Assembly (NCBI GenBank): GCA_002434335.1
Contig: DJJW01000024.1
Location: forward strand, 209,752-269,785
Direction: 5' to 3'
Length of the DNA: 60,034 nt
DNA from: Lachnoclostridium sp. UBA6558
GTDB lineage: Bacteria > Bacillota > Clostridia > Lachnospirales > Lachnospiraceae
A model generated the notes under the pieces. The model was not told the DNA's origin and ran no database searches. It saw only the letters and a program-made list of their open reading frames with translations. Below are positions 43,231 to 52,622 of this stretch, piece after piece. The translations under genes and the position numbers were made by a program. Each line of letters begins with the position of its first letter. The first letter of the stretch is position 1.

Positions 43231-45384
43231 TTACCAGATTATTTCCTTTACGGCTTCCAGGCTGACAGCTTTAGGACTTGTTCCGGTCAAAGCGATGCTT
43301 CGTGTATCCGGCTGAGAGGCTCCTACGTAAACCGTATACTTTCCGGGTTCCAGCCGCTTAACTCCCTTCTCATCATATAAAGCAAAGGCTTCGGCTGCTA
43401 GTTCAAACTGCAGCTCTGCTTTTTCACCGGACTTTAGATGTACCTTCTTAAAGGCCTTCAACTGGGGATTGGGAGTATCTGCTCTCTCTGCCTTTATGTA
43501 TAGCTGTACCGTTTCACCGCCATAATACTCTCCCGTATTGGTTAAGCTCACAGATATTTTTACACCTTTATCCGTTATATCTAAGGTATCTGTCACCACA
43601 GCATCAATTGAGAAATTCGTGTAAGAGAGTCCGTAACCAAAGGGATATAAGGCCTCCTGCTTCATATACCTGTAGGTCCGGTTATTCATTGCATAATCCG
43701 TAAATTCCGGAAGTTCCTCTGAAGTTTTGTAGAAGGTTACAGGGAGCTTTCCTTCCGGTGAATACTCACCGAAAATTGCTTCTGCTATTGCTTTTCCTCC
43801 TCTTGCACCCGGATACCAGCCTTGAAGAATAGCCGCAGCATGTTTATCCGCCCAGCTTACCGCCAGCGCACTTCCACTGAGCAGGACAAGAATTACCGGT
43901 TTACCGCTATTGTAGATGGTTTCAAGAACTTCCTGCTGTAATCCCGGAAGATTCAAATCAGGCTTATCACCACTGGCAAACTGATTTCCGGTATCGCCTT
44001 CTTCCCCTTCCAGTTCCGCATCAAGCCCAAGGCAGGCTATCACCACATCACTTTCCCTGCACACTCCCTTAACTTCCGCAAGCCTGTCATTCGCCATGCC
44101 AAGTTTACTCTTTCTGTCCTCATACAAATGACAGCCCTCTGAATAGTATACTCTTACCTCATCTTTCAAATAATCCTGTAGGCCCTCCAATACTGTAATA
44201 TATCTGGAGGCTGTTCCCTCATAATTTCCTACCAGTGCTTTGCGGCTGTTTGCATTCGGTCCAATGACACCGACAGTTTTGATATCAGCCTTCTTAAGGG
44301 GAAGTATCTGATTCTCATTCTTAAGCAGTACAAGACATTCCTTTGCTGCCTTCTCATTGAGCGCCTTCATCTCTGCAGAGTCTACCTGTTGATAGGTAAT
44401 ATCCGTATAGGGCATTTTATCTTTTTCTTCAAATAATCCTAGTTTTATTCTGGTAGTAAACAGCCTGGTAACCGCCTGGTCGATCTCCTCCTCGCTTACC
44501 AGCCCTTTTTCCACCGCCTGGAGCAGGTGCACAAACATATTACCGCAATTCAAATCACACCCTTGTCTTACAGCCAGTGCTACAGATTCTACCGGTCCGG
44601 AGGTGACTTTATGATTCTCATGGAAATCTTTGATTGCCCAGCAGTCAGAGACCACATGGCCCTCAAATCCCCAGTTCTCTCTTAATATTTTCTTTAGCAA
44701 ATATTCACTGCCGCAGCAGGGCTCTCCGTTGGTCCGGTTATAAGCACCCATGACCGCTTCCACACCGGCTTCCTTCACACAAGCTTCAAAGGCAGGCAGA
44801 TAGGTCTCATACAGATCCTTCACAGAAACTGTTGCATTAAATTCGTGTCTTAGATACTCTGGCCCTGAATGTACTGCAAAATGTTTTGCACAGGCAGCAG
44901 TCTTTAGAAAATTTTCATCCTGTCCCTGAAGCCCGTTAACAAATCGAACACCAAGTCTTGAGGTAAGATAGGGGTCTTCTCCAAAAGTCTCATGACCTCT
45001 GCCCCATCTGGGATCACGGAATATATTAACATTAGGTGACCAAAAGGTCAGTCCTTTATAAATATCCGTATCCTGAAACTCCTGCTGCATGGCAAATTTA
45101 CCTCTGGCTTCCGTGGATACAGCATCAGCTATCTCTTCAAGCAGTTCTTCATCAAAGGTTGCTGCAAGGCCGATTGCCTGGGGAAAAACCGTCGCCACAC
45201 CAGCTCTTGCAACGCCGTGAAGCCCTTCATTCCACCAGTTGTAAGCCTTAACATTAAGTCTTTCAATGGCAGGGGCAGAATGCAGCATCTGAAACACCTT
45301 CTCCTCCAATGTCATCCTGCTTACAAGTTCCTTTGCCCTTTTTCTATATTCTTCTGTTTTTTCTCTGTTCTTACTTACTTTCAT
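43231..45384 (-). CDS. GH3 glycosidase, probably beta-xylosidase
   Basis: 717 residues from the ATG at 45384 (GGAGG upstream). The GH3 N-domain shows NWWNEGLHGVARAG and the nucleophile Asp in GHVVSDCWAI. The C-domain and terminal fibronectin-III-like domain (about 620-715) are complete. The AYNWWNEGLHG signature with SDCWAI resembles xylan beta-xylosidases more than glucosidases. First gene of a xylan operon with GH67 and the acetylesterase; 77 bp to GH67. Cytoplasmic. Confidence 0.92.
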   Translation of the reverse strand: MKVSKNREKTEEYRKRAKELVSRMTLEEKVFQMLHSAPAIERLNVKAYNWWNEGLHGVARAGVATVFPQAIGLAATFDEELLEEIADAVSTEARGKFAMQQEFQDTDIYKGLTFWSPNVNIFRDPRWGRGHETFGEDPYLTSRLGVRFVNGLQGQDENFLKTAACAKHFAVHSGPEYLRHEFNATVSVKDLYETYLPAFEACVKEAGVEAVMGAYNRTNGEPCCGSEYLLKKILRENWGFEGHVVSDCWAIKDFHENHKVTSGPVESVALAVRQGCDLNCGNMFVHLLQAVEKGLVSEEEIDQAVTRLFTTRIKLGLFEEKDKMPYTDITYQQVDSAEMKALNEKAAKECLVLLKNENQILPLKKADIKTVGVIGPNANSRKALVGNYEGTASRYITVLEGLQDYLKDEVRVYYSEGCHLYEDRKSKLGMANDRLAEVKGVCRESDVVIACLGLDAELEGEEGDTGNQFASGDKPDLNLPGLQQEVLETIYNSGKPVILVLLSGSALAVSWADKHAAAILQGWYPGARGGKAIAEAIFGEYSPEGKLPVTFYKTSEELPEFTDYAMNNRTYRYMKQEALYPFGYGLSYTNFSIDAVVTDTLDITDKGVKISVSLTNTGEYYGGETVQLYIKAERADTPNPQLKAFKKVHLKSGEKAELQFELAAEAFALYDEKGVKRLEPGKYTVYVGASQPDTRSIALTGTSPKAVSLEAVKEIIW

Positions 45385-45705
45385 ATTTCCTCCGTTTCCG
45401 CACATGATGCAAGGGTATATCTGAATCAAATGTACCACTCTGACACGCAATACAGCGCAAGCACCATTCAGACACACCTTAAGATTCTTTCACAATTATG
45501 ATTTCTTTGATGCATGGATACCCTATGGTATAGTACAATTATAATTATCTGTATGCATTCCCGCTTATTATATATTGCGAAAAACCAAGCATTTATTGCG
45601 TTATTTTCTTTTAGATTGAATTTCCATAAGCCCGGAGAATTATTACCCAAGCTTTATGGATTGTGCAAAAGTTATCAATAAAGTTCTTATGTCAAAGGGT
45701 GAGAA
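45385..45705. other. Leader of the xylan operon
   Basis: No gene. On the minus strand a TATAAT lies near plus-strand 45540 and an inverted repeat ATACC-N4-GGTAT near 45518. They may be part of the xylan promoter and its operator, but I cannot define a full promoter. Confidence 0.35.
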
Positions 45706-45737
45706 AAACCGCAGAAACACTATGTTTTCTGCGGTTT
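45706..45737 (-). terminator. Terminator of the DUF1854/ABC exporter operon
   Basis: AAACCGCAGAAA (45706-45717) pairs with TTTCTGCGGTTT (to 45737). The minus-strand exit is TTTTTCTC. It is 14 bp past the last stop. Confidence 0.8.
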
Positions 45738-45750
45738 AAGTCTGTCAACT

Positions 45751-47952
45751 CTACTCTTTTTGCTCCTTAAGACTCTGCATTTGCAGCTGCGCTGTGACCA
45801 GGTTGTAATAAATCCCTTGTCTTTCCATTAATTCATTATGACTTCCTGTCTCTGCTATATGGTGTCCATCTATGACTATCAGTCTGTCCGCCCTTCTCAG
45901 TGTTGACAGACGATGGGCGATTGCCAGGGTTGTTCTTCCTGCTGACAGTCTTTCCAACGCTTTCTGTATCAGATATTCGCTTTCCGTATCAAGACTGGAG
46001 GTTGCTTCATCCAGTATCAATATGCCCGGATTATTTAAGATTGCTCTTGCAATTGCAATCCGCTGACGTTCTCCGCCGGACAGGTTATATCCATGTTCTC
46101 CTACATAGGTATTATATCCGTCAGGTGTCTTGCAGATAAAATCATGGGCATTGGCAGCTTTAGCCGCTTGTATAATCTCTTCCATGGATGCCTCCGGCTT
46201 GGCAAAACGTATATTATTCAGAATAGAGCCGGAGAAGAGAAAGGTCTCCTGGAGAACAACTCCAAGCTGGGAATGGTAATGCTCCAGATTTAATTCCTTT
46301 ATATTACGGCCGTCTATGAGTATATCTCCGTCATCTGCTTCATAAAGGTGCATAATCAGGTTTATCATAGTGGACTTACCAGTGCCGGAGGCACCTACCA
46401 GGCCAATATATTCCCCTTTCTTTATATGAAGGTTTATGTTTTTAAGTACCGGTTCATAGGATTTATAACCAAAGCTGACATTTTTAAATTCTATCTCACC
46501 GGATATACTATGCTCTATTGCATCCGCTTTGTTAAGAATTAACGGTTCTTCATCCAATACATCATAAATTCGTTCAAGACTGGTAACCATTTCTGTAATC
46601 ATTCTTGGAAGATGGGTCATCCATCCTAAGGGACCGTACAGTATCCAGGCATAGGCATTAAACTGCATCAGGGTTCCCACTGTCATGTTACCCTCTAATA
46701 CTTTTATCCCTCCAAAATACAGTACAAAATAAATACCCATGCTCATAATAAATGTCAGTACCGGGTAAAGACTCGCCCAAAATACCTCATTTCTGCTCTG
46801 GACTGCTGCATATTCCTCCGTAAGGTGATTAAATTTCTCGGATTCTTCCTTTTCCTTTCCGAAGGATTTCACCACGCGGATTCCAGATATTACATCCTGA
46901 AGGGAGCTGTTAAGTTTGTCGCTCTTCACCCATTGGAGATGGAATCTTCTGTGTATATTCTTTCGAAAAGCTCCTGATATAAAAAAGACAAGGGGCAAAA
47001 AGACAACCGATATAAAGGTCATTTTAACGTCAAGCGCCAACATGATGCCAATGGCTCCTGTCATTGTAATAAGGCAGGAAAACATATGACCAAAGCATTC
47101 CTGCATAAAGCGCTGTATCTTTCTGGTATCTTGTGCTACGCGGTTCATTAATTCCCCGGGTCTTTTATCCAGAATAAAGGAAAGCGTCAGCTCCTGTATC
47201 TTCTCATACATTCTTGCCCGGATATCCATACTGATTCTGGCACCCAGATATACAAACCACCAGTTCTTTACAACCTGAACCAATATCTGAACCACCGTAA
47301 AGAAAAGCATAATGGAAAAGAACGTAAGGATATCTCTCGAGGTTCCATTTTTGGTAACCAGTATATTGTCTATAAAAGGTTTCTGAAATTGCGGTATGTA
47401 TAAACTTAAGGCAGACGATATGATTGCCACCAATGCCATGAAAGCTAGCTGGAGCTTATAATACTTAATCAATCCCCAGAACTTTCCTGCCGTAACCTGT
47501 TTTCCGTCACAGTTAGGGCATATCCTGGTACCAGGTAAGGCTCTCCCGCACTTCAGACAGGTTTTCTCCCTTTCATTGCTTCTTATTTCTTTGTCATTAT
47601 GCTCCAGCAACCGTTCAATTCCTTTTGCTGCCAGGGATATTCTGACCATATGGTGCATGGTAAAGCGGGCAAGATATTTCTCATAGTCCTGTGCATATTC
47701 CTTAACTACCAGCAGTCCGTTATTTACCATAGGCTCACATTTGATTTTCTCAAGGGCTGAAAGCTTATTCTGATAGGATATCTCTGTTCCCTTGGTAATA
47801 AAAAGTCTCAGATTTGTAACAATGATATACCCGTCCTCTGTCAGTCTTCCCTCTTCATCAATGTCATAGGGTACACTATATTTAATTTCTTCGCCGGCTT
47901 TTAGTTGTAAGATATCCTTTACTTTTCCGGTTAACCGAAAATTTAACTCCAT
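45751..47952 (-). CDS. ABC exporter (fused TMD-NBD) with N-terminal sensor-like domain and zinc ribbon
   Basis: 733 residues. Residues 1-125 form a beta-rich domain (GEEIKYSVPYDIDEEG, DGYIIVTNLRLFIT) of bacterial-PH-like character. A zinc ribbon CLKCGRALPGTRICPNC (about 138-154) precedes six membrane helices. The NBD has Walker A GASGTGKST, signature LSGGERQR and ILILDEATSSLD. This is an exporter half-transporter with an extra cytosolic front end. It probably dimerises with the homologous transporter two genes upstream. Substrate unknown. Confidence 0.9.
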   Translation of the reverse strand: MELNFRLTGKVKDILQLKAGEEIKYSVPYDIDEEGRLTEDGYIIVTNLRLFITKGTEISYQNKLSALEKIKCEPMVNNGLLVVKEYAQDYEKYLARFTMHHMVRISLAAKGIERLLEHNDKEIRSNEREKTCLKCGRALPGTRICPNCDGKQVTAGKFWGLIKYYKLQLAFMALVAIISSALSLYIPQFQKPFIDNILVTKNGTSRDILTFFSIMLFFTVVQILVQVVKNWWFVYLGARISMDIRARMYEKIQELTLSFILDKRPGELMNRVAQDTRKIQRFMQECFGHMFSCLITMTGAIGIMLALDVKMTFISVVFLPLVFFISGAFRKNIHRRFHLQWVKSDKLNSSLQDVISGIRVVKSFGKEKEESEKFNHLTEEYAAVQSRNEVFWASLYPVLTFIMSMGIYFVLYFGGIKVLEGNMTVGTLMQFNAYAWILYGPLGWMTHLPRMITEMVTSLERIYDVLDEEPLILNKADAIEHSISGEIEFKNVSFGYKSYEPVLKNINLHIKKGEYIGLVGASGTGKSTMINLIMHLYEADDGDILIDGRNIKELNLEHYHSQLGVVLQETFLFSGSILNNIRFAKPEASMEEIIQAAKAANAHDFICKTPDGYNTYVGEHGYNLSGGERQRIAIARAILNNPGILILDEATSSLDTESEYLIQKALERLSAGRTTLAIAHRLSTLRRADRLIVIDGHHIAETGSHNELMERQGIYYNLVTAQLQMQSLKEQKE

Positions 47953-47977
47953 ACGTTTTACCTCATTTCTGCCTGCC

Positions 47978-48556
47978 TTATAAAAACAGATCCAGTTTCT
48001 TTAATTCCTTTGCAGACAGACTTCCTGTATCCGGTATTTCAAAACGATTTCCGTCCAGATCCGTTATTATCAATCTGGTATCCGTCAGATGTACTACAGA
48101 ACCTCCGCCCATATGTATGGTAAAACGGCACTGTCCCTGATTGGTAACAACATCAAAATATGCAAATCCGTATTCATCCCTGATATTGTTGATCTTCTCT
48201 ATCAAAGGAGTAAAATATCGCAGACGCAGCTGACTCATAAGCAGCTCTCTGGTCCGCTCTGACACATCTTTACTCAAATCCTTGATTATACCGATTTCCT
48301 TTGCCTTTTCATCGGGTTCTCTGATAGAAATGTAGCTGGTGTTATGTGTTAATGGAAAGGTATAGTATACCTGTATTCTATGATAGAATTCTTCCCCCAT
48401 CCTTAAAGAAACAAAGCCTCCCTCTGTCGGTGCAAATTCTGCATTCTCCTCCGTGATAAAGCACAGCTTCATCATGGCTTCTGCTTCCTTCTCCATAACC
48501 TCCAGATCAAATTCATCCGATATGCCGTTATTTATGTTCTCATCCTTTTCCTTCAC
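47978..48556 (-). CDS. DUF1854 protein
   Basis: 192 residues from a GTG at 48556, with AGGAGG upstream. Acidic N-terminus (about 1-40), then the DUF1854 body: VSLRMGEEFYHRIQVYYTFPLTHNT, a IGIIKDLSKDVS stretch and HMGGGSVVHLTDTRLIITDLDGNRFEIPD. In some proteobacteria DUF1854 genes sit with ABC transporters in cyanophycin clusters; no cyanophycin gene is present here. Gaps of 40 and 25 bp tie it to the two exporters, so it is probably an accessory subunit. Its biochemistry is unknown. Confidence 0.82.
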   Translation of the reverse strand: MKEKDENINNGISDEFDLEVMEKEAEAMMKLCFITEENAEFAPTEGGFVSLRMGEEFYHRIQVYYTFPLTHNTSYISIREPDEKAKEIGIIKDLSKDVSERTRELLMSQLRLRYFTPLIEKINNIRDEYGFAYFDVVTNQGQCRFTIHMGGGSVVHLTDTRLIITDLDGNRFEIPDTGSLSAKELKKLDLFL

Positions 48557-48596
48557 AAAAATTACCTCCTGCCTCTTACTCTGCCCGAATCAAGTT

Positions 48597-51068
48597 CTAT
48601 ACTCCCTTTAAAGCCAGAGCTTTGGTCTGCAGCTCCTTTAATTTATAATAGGTACCCTTTTTCGCAACAAGTTCTGTATGAGTACCTTCTTCCGTTACCT
48701 CTCCATTATCAATAACCACCAGATGGTCAGCATCCCTTAAAGTGGACAGCCTATGTGCTATGGATATTGTGGTTCTGCCCAATACAAGATACTGAATGGA
48801 CGCCTGGATGGCTTTCTCCGTTTCCGTATCCACAGAGGCGGTTGCCTCATCCAGAATAAGTATCTTGGGATTGGTAAGTATTGCTCTTGCGATGGAGATT
48901 CTCTGTCTTTCCCCGCCTGAAAGCTCTCTTCCCGAAGAACCGATAATGGTATCATATCCGTCCGGCATCTTGCAGATAAAGTCATGGGCACTTGCCAGCA
49001 CTGCCGCATGAATGATGTCTTCTATGGAAGCGGAAGCATTTCCGTAAGCAATATTTTCAGCTACACTGCCCATAAAGATATAAGTTTCCTGTGATACCAT
49101 GGCTACATTCTGTCTGAGATCCTTAAATGCTATATCCTTTATATTAATGCCATCCAGAAAGATTTCCCCTTCTATAGGGTCATACAGTCTGGAGATAAGA
49201 TTTACCAGTGTGGATTTGCCTGCACCGGACCTTCCTACAATTCCCAGCATCTTTCCGGATTCTATTTTTAGATTTATGTTTTTGAGAACAGGTTTATTGG
49301 GTTCATAACCAAAAGTCACATTCCTTAGTTCGATATCCCCTTTGGTATTATTAAGTGCCACCGGGTCTGCCTTTTCCGTAATATCCGGCACCGCATCGAT
49401 AATCTCAAACATACGCTGGGCGCTGTTCATACTTTCCGTAAACCACCGGAAAGCATAGGACATAAAATCCAGAGGCCCGTTTAGCTGCTGAACATATCCT
49501 GCAAAGGTTACCAGCAGACCAAAATGCATCTCCGGCTCCTTGATCAACAGATAAGAACCAAGTCCCCATACCATAAGGGATGCAATGTTTTCAAATGTAC
49601 AATATAGCGCAAAGAAATTATTATCAAAACCCACCAGAGACAATTCTGCATTGCGGACTTTCCCGTTACTCTTCTCAAATCTTGTAATTTCACTTTGCTG
49701 CTGCCCAAAGGCCTTAACCACCCTTGCACCGGTAAGATTATCGTTCAGACAGGCATTCATACTTCTTTCCGCCCGGTGCCGTTTCCCATAGAACTGCCAG
49801 AGCCTTGGAAGCAGGCGAAAGCTTATGGTAAAGATAACCGGAACAAAGATTAATGCTGTTACAGCCAGTTTCCAATTCAGACAGAACATAACAACCGCTG
49901 TGGCAATCAAAGTCAGAATATTAACAAACAGATAGGGAAGACCGTCAATATAAAAGCCGGTTACCCTTTCCGCATCACTAAGCACCCGGGTCATAAGACT
50001 TCCCGTTTGCCTGCTGTTATAAAAACTTACCGACAGCTTTCCCATAGAATCAAATACCTGCGTCTTCATGCCTTTTACTACCTGAGGTACGATTTTTGCG
50101 GTAAGGACACCTTGCAGAATTCCCACTGCCTGCAAAGTAATCTTAGTCAGCAGCATGACAAGGGCTACCAGTATCAGCGCAGTTGTATATTTCATAGCCG
50201 GGTGTCCAAGAAACTGAAGAAAAGTGCTGTCTCTTGCCAGTACCTTATCATAAAGAATTGTTCCGCTTAAATAAGGCCAGACCAGATTCAGTCCGGCGGT
50301 TATGATATAACAGAAAATCATAAATATCATTGGAAGTATAAATGGCTTAAAGTACGCAAGGGAACGGATAAACACAGAATGCTTATCCATACAGCCGGGA
50401 CATATTTTCCTCTCACTGTCAGGATACATCCTGCCGCATTTCGGACAGTACTCTTCCTTTGCCTCCAGCCTCAGGTCTTCTTCCGACAATTCACCCTTTT
50501 CCTTGAATACAGAAAAAAGCTTAACAAAATGCATTACCTCAGCCATTCTTAAATTGGTAAAGGCCGCAATTTTAAGCTCCCTGCTCATTTCAGTTTTGTT
50601 CTGTTCTGTTTCTATTTCTGTGTTTTTTTCTGGCTTTTTTTCTTCACTTATTTCTGTGTTTTTTTCTGTGCTTATTTCTGTAATCTTTGATGCTTTACTA
50701 CTGTCACCCCTTAATGCTTCCTTATTCTGTTCCTTCTGATTGCCGGTACAGAGAATCCCTCCGCTGACATTTCGAAGAACCTGAAGACTTTCAACGTCCT
50801 TAAGCGGTAGCTTTTCCAGTGTATATTTATCCTCACTGCGAAAGAACCTTTCGCTTTTCAAACCGGAGCCTTTGAAATGAAATATCTCCTTTTCTGTCCG
50901 TTCTGTAAGAACACAGACTAATTCTGACTTTGTAAGTATTACAAAACCTCTGGCAAATTCCCCTGTTAAAGTCATATCCGTCTGGGTATATGCAAGGACT
51001 TCTTCCTCAACCGAGTTTTCCTTCAGACATTTAAGGATATCCCTCCGAAATTCTTTTATCCTCTCCAC
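48597..51068 (-). CDS. ABC exporter with PH-like domain, repetitive insertion and zinc ribbon
   Basis: 823 residues from a GTG at 51068 (AGAGGTGATAGC upstream). The N-terminal sensor-like domain (about 20-200) is split by a Glu/Lys/Thr-rich repetitive segment (about 125-165, TEKNTEISEEKKPEKNTEI). A zinc ribbon CPKCGRMYPDSERKICPGC lies near 213-231, six membrane helices at about 245-560, and the NBD has GRSGAGKST, LSGGERQR and ILILDEATASVD. It shares its unusual front end with the 733-residue exporter of the operon, suggesting a heterodimer. Confidence 0.9.
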   Translation of the reverse strand: MERIKEFRRDILKCLKENSVEEEVLAYTQTDMTLTGEFARGFVILTKSELVCVLTERTEKEIFHFKGSGLKSERFFRSEDKYTLEKLPLKDVESLQVLRNVSGGILCTGNQKEQNKEALRGDSSKASKITEISTEKNTEISEEKKPEKNTEIETEQNKTEMSRELKIAAFTNLRMAEVMHFVKLFSVFKEKGELSEEDLRLEAKEEYCPKCGRMYPDSERKICPGCMDKHSVFIRSLAYFKPFILPMIFMIFCYIITAGLNLVWPYLSGTILYDKVLARDSTFLQFLGHPAMKYTTALILVALVMLLTKITLQAVGILQGVLTAKIVPQVVKGMKTQVFDSMGKLSVSFYNSRQTGSLMTRVLSDAERVTGFYIDGLPYLFVNILTLIATAVVMFCLNWKLAVTALIFVPVIFTISFRLLPRLWQFYGKRHRAERSMNACLNDNLTGARVVKAFGQQQSEITRFEKSNGKVRNAELSLVGFDNNFFALYCTFENIASLMVWGLGSYLLIKEPEMHFGLLVTFAGYVQQLNGPLDFMSYAFRWFTESMNSAQRMFEIIDAVPDITEKADPVALNNTKGDIELRNVTFGYEPNKPVLKNINLKIESGKMLGIVGRSGAGKSTLVNLISRLYDPIEGEIFLDGINIKDIAFKDLRQNVAMVSQETYIFMGSVAENIAYGNASASIEDIIHAAVLASAHDFICKMPDGYDTIIGSSGRELSGGERQRISIARAILTNPKILILDEATASVDTETEKAIQASIQYLVLGRTTISIAHRLSTLRDADHLVVIDNGEVTEEGTHTELVAKKGTYYKLKELQTKALALKGV
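50588..50690. repeat. In-frame low-complexity repeat in the exporter gene
   Basis: Words such as TTTCTGTGTTTTTTTCTG alternate with ACTTATTTCTGT, encoding TEIS-TEKN-like units. It interrupts the otherwise ordered N-terminal domain. Confidence 0.75.
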
Positions 51069-51195
51069 GCTATCACCTCTTTGCTTCCATCAGAAAAGCT
51101 CTGTCACTTTGTATCTATTATACAAATAATATAAATTTCAAGCTGATTTGATGATTTATTTGCACAGCTTATTACCCTGTTTTAGGGTCTAGACT

Positions 51196-51224
51196 ATAAT
51201 AGTTCATATTTTTTACACTGACAA
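51196..51224 (-). promoter_or_regulatory. Promoter of the dual exporter operon
   Basis: Minus-strand TTGTCA (plus-strand 51219-51224), a 17-bp spacer, TATTAT (51196-51201). Confidence 0.55.
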
Positions 51225-51562
51225 TGATTTATAATGTGATAAAATTGACATATTGTTATAATTTTCCTGATTAATTTTCCTTGCAAAATACTAGCTTTCT
51301 TATTTTATGACTTTTACTTCCGCCTCTGTAGGAATGCTTTATATCAGGCATTTTTTCGAACTTATGTTTTGTTTTTACAAAATATTTAAAAAATCTGATT
51401 CAACCACTAGTTTAAGGCAATTGCATAAACTTGACCTATCCTTGCAATATCGACTTGGCTATGCTTAAAAATACTACCGCGTAACAGTCGGAACAGAATA
51501 ATGAATTTCCAAATATGCCAAAAAGATTACTGCCAAATTACAGCTATAAAAGTACCGGTGAA

Positions 51563-51591
51563 TTGACTTTTTATTGGAATCCTACTATTAT
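51563..51591 (+). promoter_or_regulatory. Promoter of the AraC regulator gene
   Basis: TTGACT (51563-51568), a 17-bp spacer, TATTAT (51586-51591), about 60 bp before the start codon. Confidence 0.55.
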
Positions 51592-51652
51592 AATATCAAA
51601 GTATAGTGGTATTGTAAGTGGACCCTGCTGGTAAAGGATGGAGAATATTACA

Positions 51653-52540
51653 ATGCGATTTGAAACAGGTTTTTACGGATTTGTCCATATTGGAAATATA
51701 GGAACCGAATCCCTTTGTATTCAAGACTTGGGATTGGAAAAACGGCAGAATGAAAATTATTACTATAACAACAAGAATAGAGATTATCCCGGTTATCTGT
51801 TTCAGTATACCTTAGAAGGCTGCGGGATTTATGAAACGAGTGATAACCAGTATCGGCTCACAAAGGGGAAAGCTTTTCTTCTCTCCTTCCCCGATGAAGG
51901 CAGTTATTATCTTCCTCCCGCAAAGACCAGGGAAGATAATTGGACTTATTTCTTTATCCACTTTTACGGTCCTGCTGTTGAACCCTTCTTCAGACGGATC
52001 AGAGATATCACGGGGCCGGTAATGTCTCTGGATATGGAAAGTGCTGCGGTTCGCCTGTTCTTTGAAATATTTCATTCTCTGCAATGCAAAAGGAAGCTTG
52101 AACCCTACGAAGACAGTGAATGGCTCTACCGTTTTCTTGCTGCATTACTCAGAAATATTGAATTGCCCTCCGGCAGAAGTGCCAACTCTCATGTATCTGC
52201 TGCTATGAATTGGATGCAGACACAGTATGCGAAACCTCTGAGTCTTGAGGAAATGAGCAGAGAAATCGGTGTCTCCTTATCCCATTTAAGCAGACAGTTC
52301 CACAAAGAGAAGGGTGTTACTTTAATTCAGTACCTTACGGGAATACGCCTTGAGCATGCCATGCATCTCCTCATAAACAGTGAACTGCCAATCCATATGG
52401 TTGCGGAAGAATGCGGATTCTCAAATGGAAATTATTTTACCAAGGTATACAAAAAGGTATTTCATATTACACCGGAACAATACCGGCGCCAGCACCGGGT
52501 AATTACAGACGTCAGAGCAGCTGCCAGGGATAATGAATAA
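51653..52540 (+). CDS. AraC-family transcription regulator
   Basis: 295 residues from the ATG at 51653 (GGAG nine bases before); an ATG five codons earlier abuts its own AAAGG. The N-terminal 170 residues form a cupin-type effector domain (RLTKGKAFLLSFPDEGSYY). The C-terminal 100 carry two helix-turn-helices (LEEMSREIGVSLSHLSRQFHKEKG; IHMVAEECGFSNGNYFTKVYKK). Such regulators usually sense sugars. The nearby glycosidase genes suggest a xylan or galactoside role, but it is not adjacent to them. Confidence 0.93.
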   Translation: MRFETGFYGFVHIGNIGTESLCIQDLGLEKRQNENYYYNNKNRDYPGYLFQYTLEGCGIYETSDNQYRLTKGKAFLLSFPDEGSYYLPPAKTREDNWTYFFIHFYGPAVEPFFRRIRDITGPVMSLDMESAAVRLFFEIFHSLQCKRKLEPYEDSEWLYRFLAALLRNIELPSGRSANSHVSAAMNWMQTQYAKPLSLEEMSREIGVSLSHLSRQFHKEKGVTLIQYLTGIRLEHAMHLLINSELPIHMVAEECGFSNGNYFTKVYKKVFHITPEQYRRQHRVITDVRAAARDNE

Positions 52541-52622
52541 TTTAATCATCATATTTTGCTGAATGAATTATAATTCCAGGATTCCTTAATATAATATAAC
52601 AATAAAAATTTTTGGGGATCTT

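Larger units (their letters stand above)
51069..51652. other. Divergent intergenic region (584 bp)
   Basis: No gene. It holds the minus-strand promoter of the exporter operon (51196-51224) and the plus-strand promoter of the AraC gene (51563-51591), with AT-rich DNA between. Confidence 0.6.
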
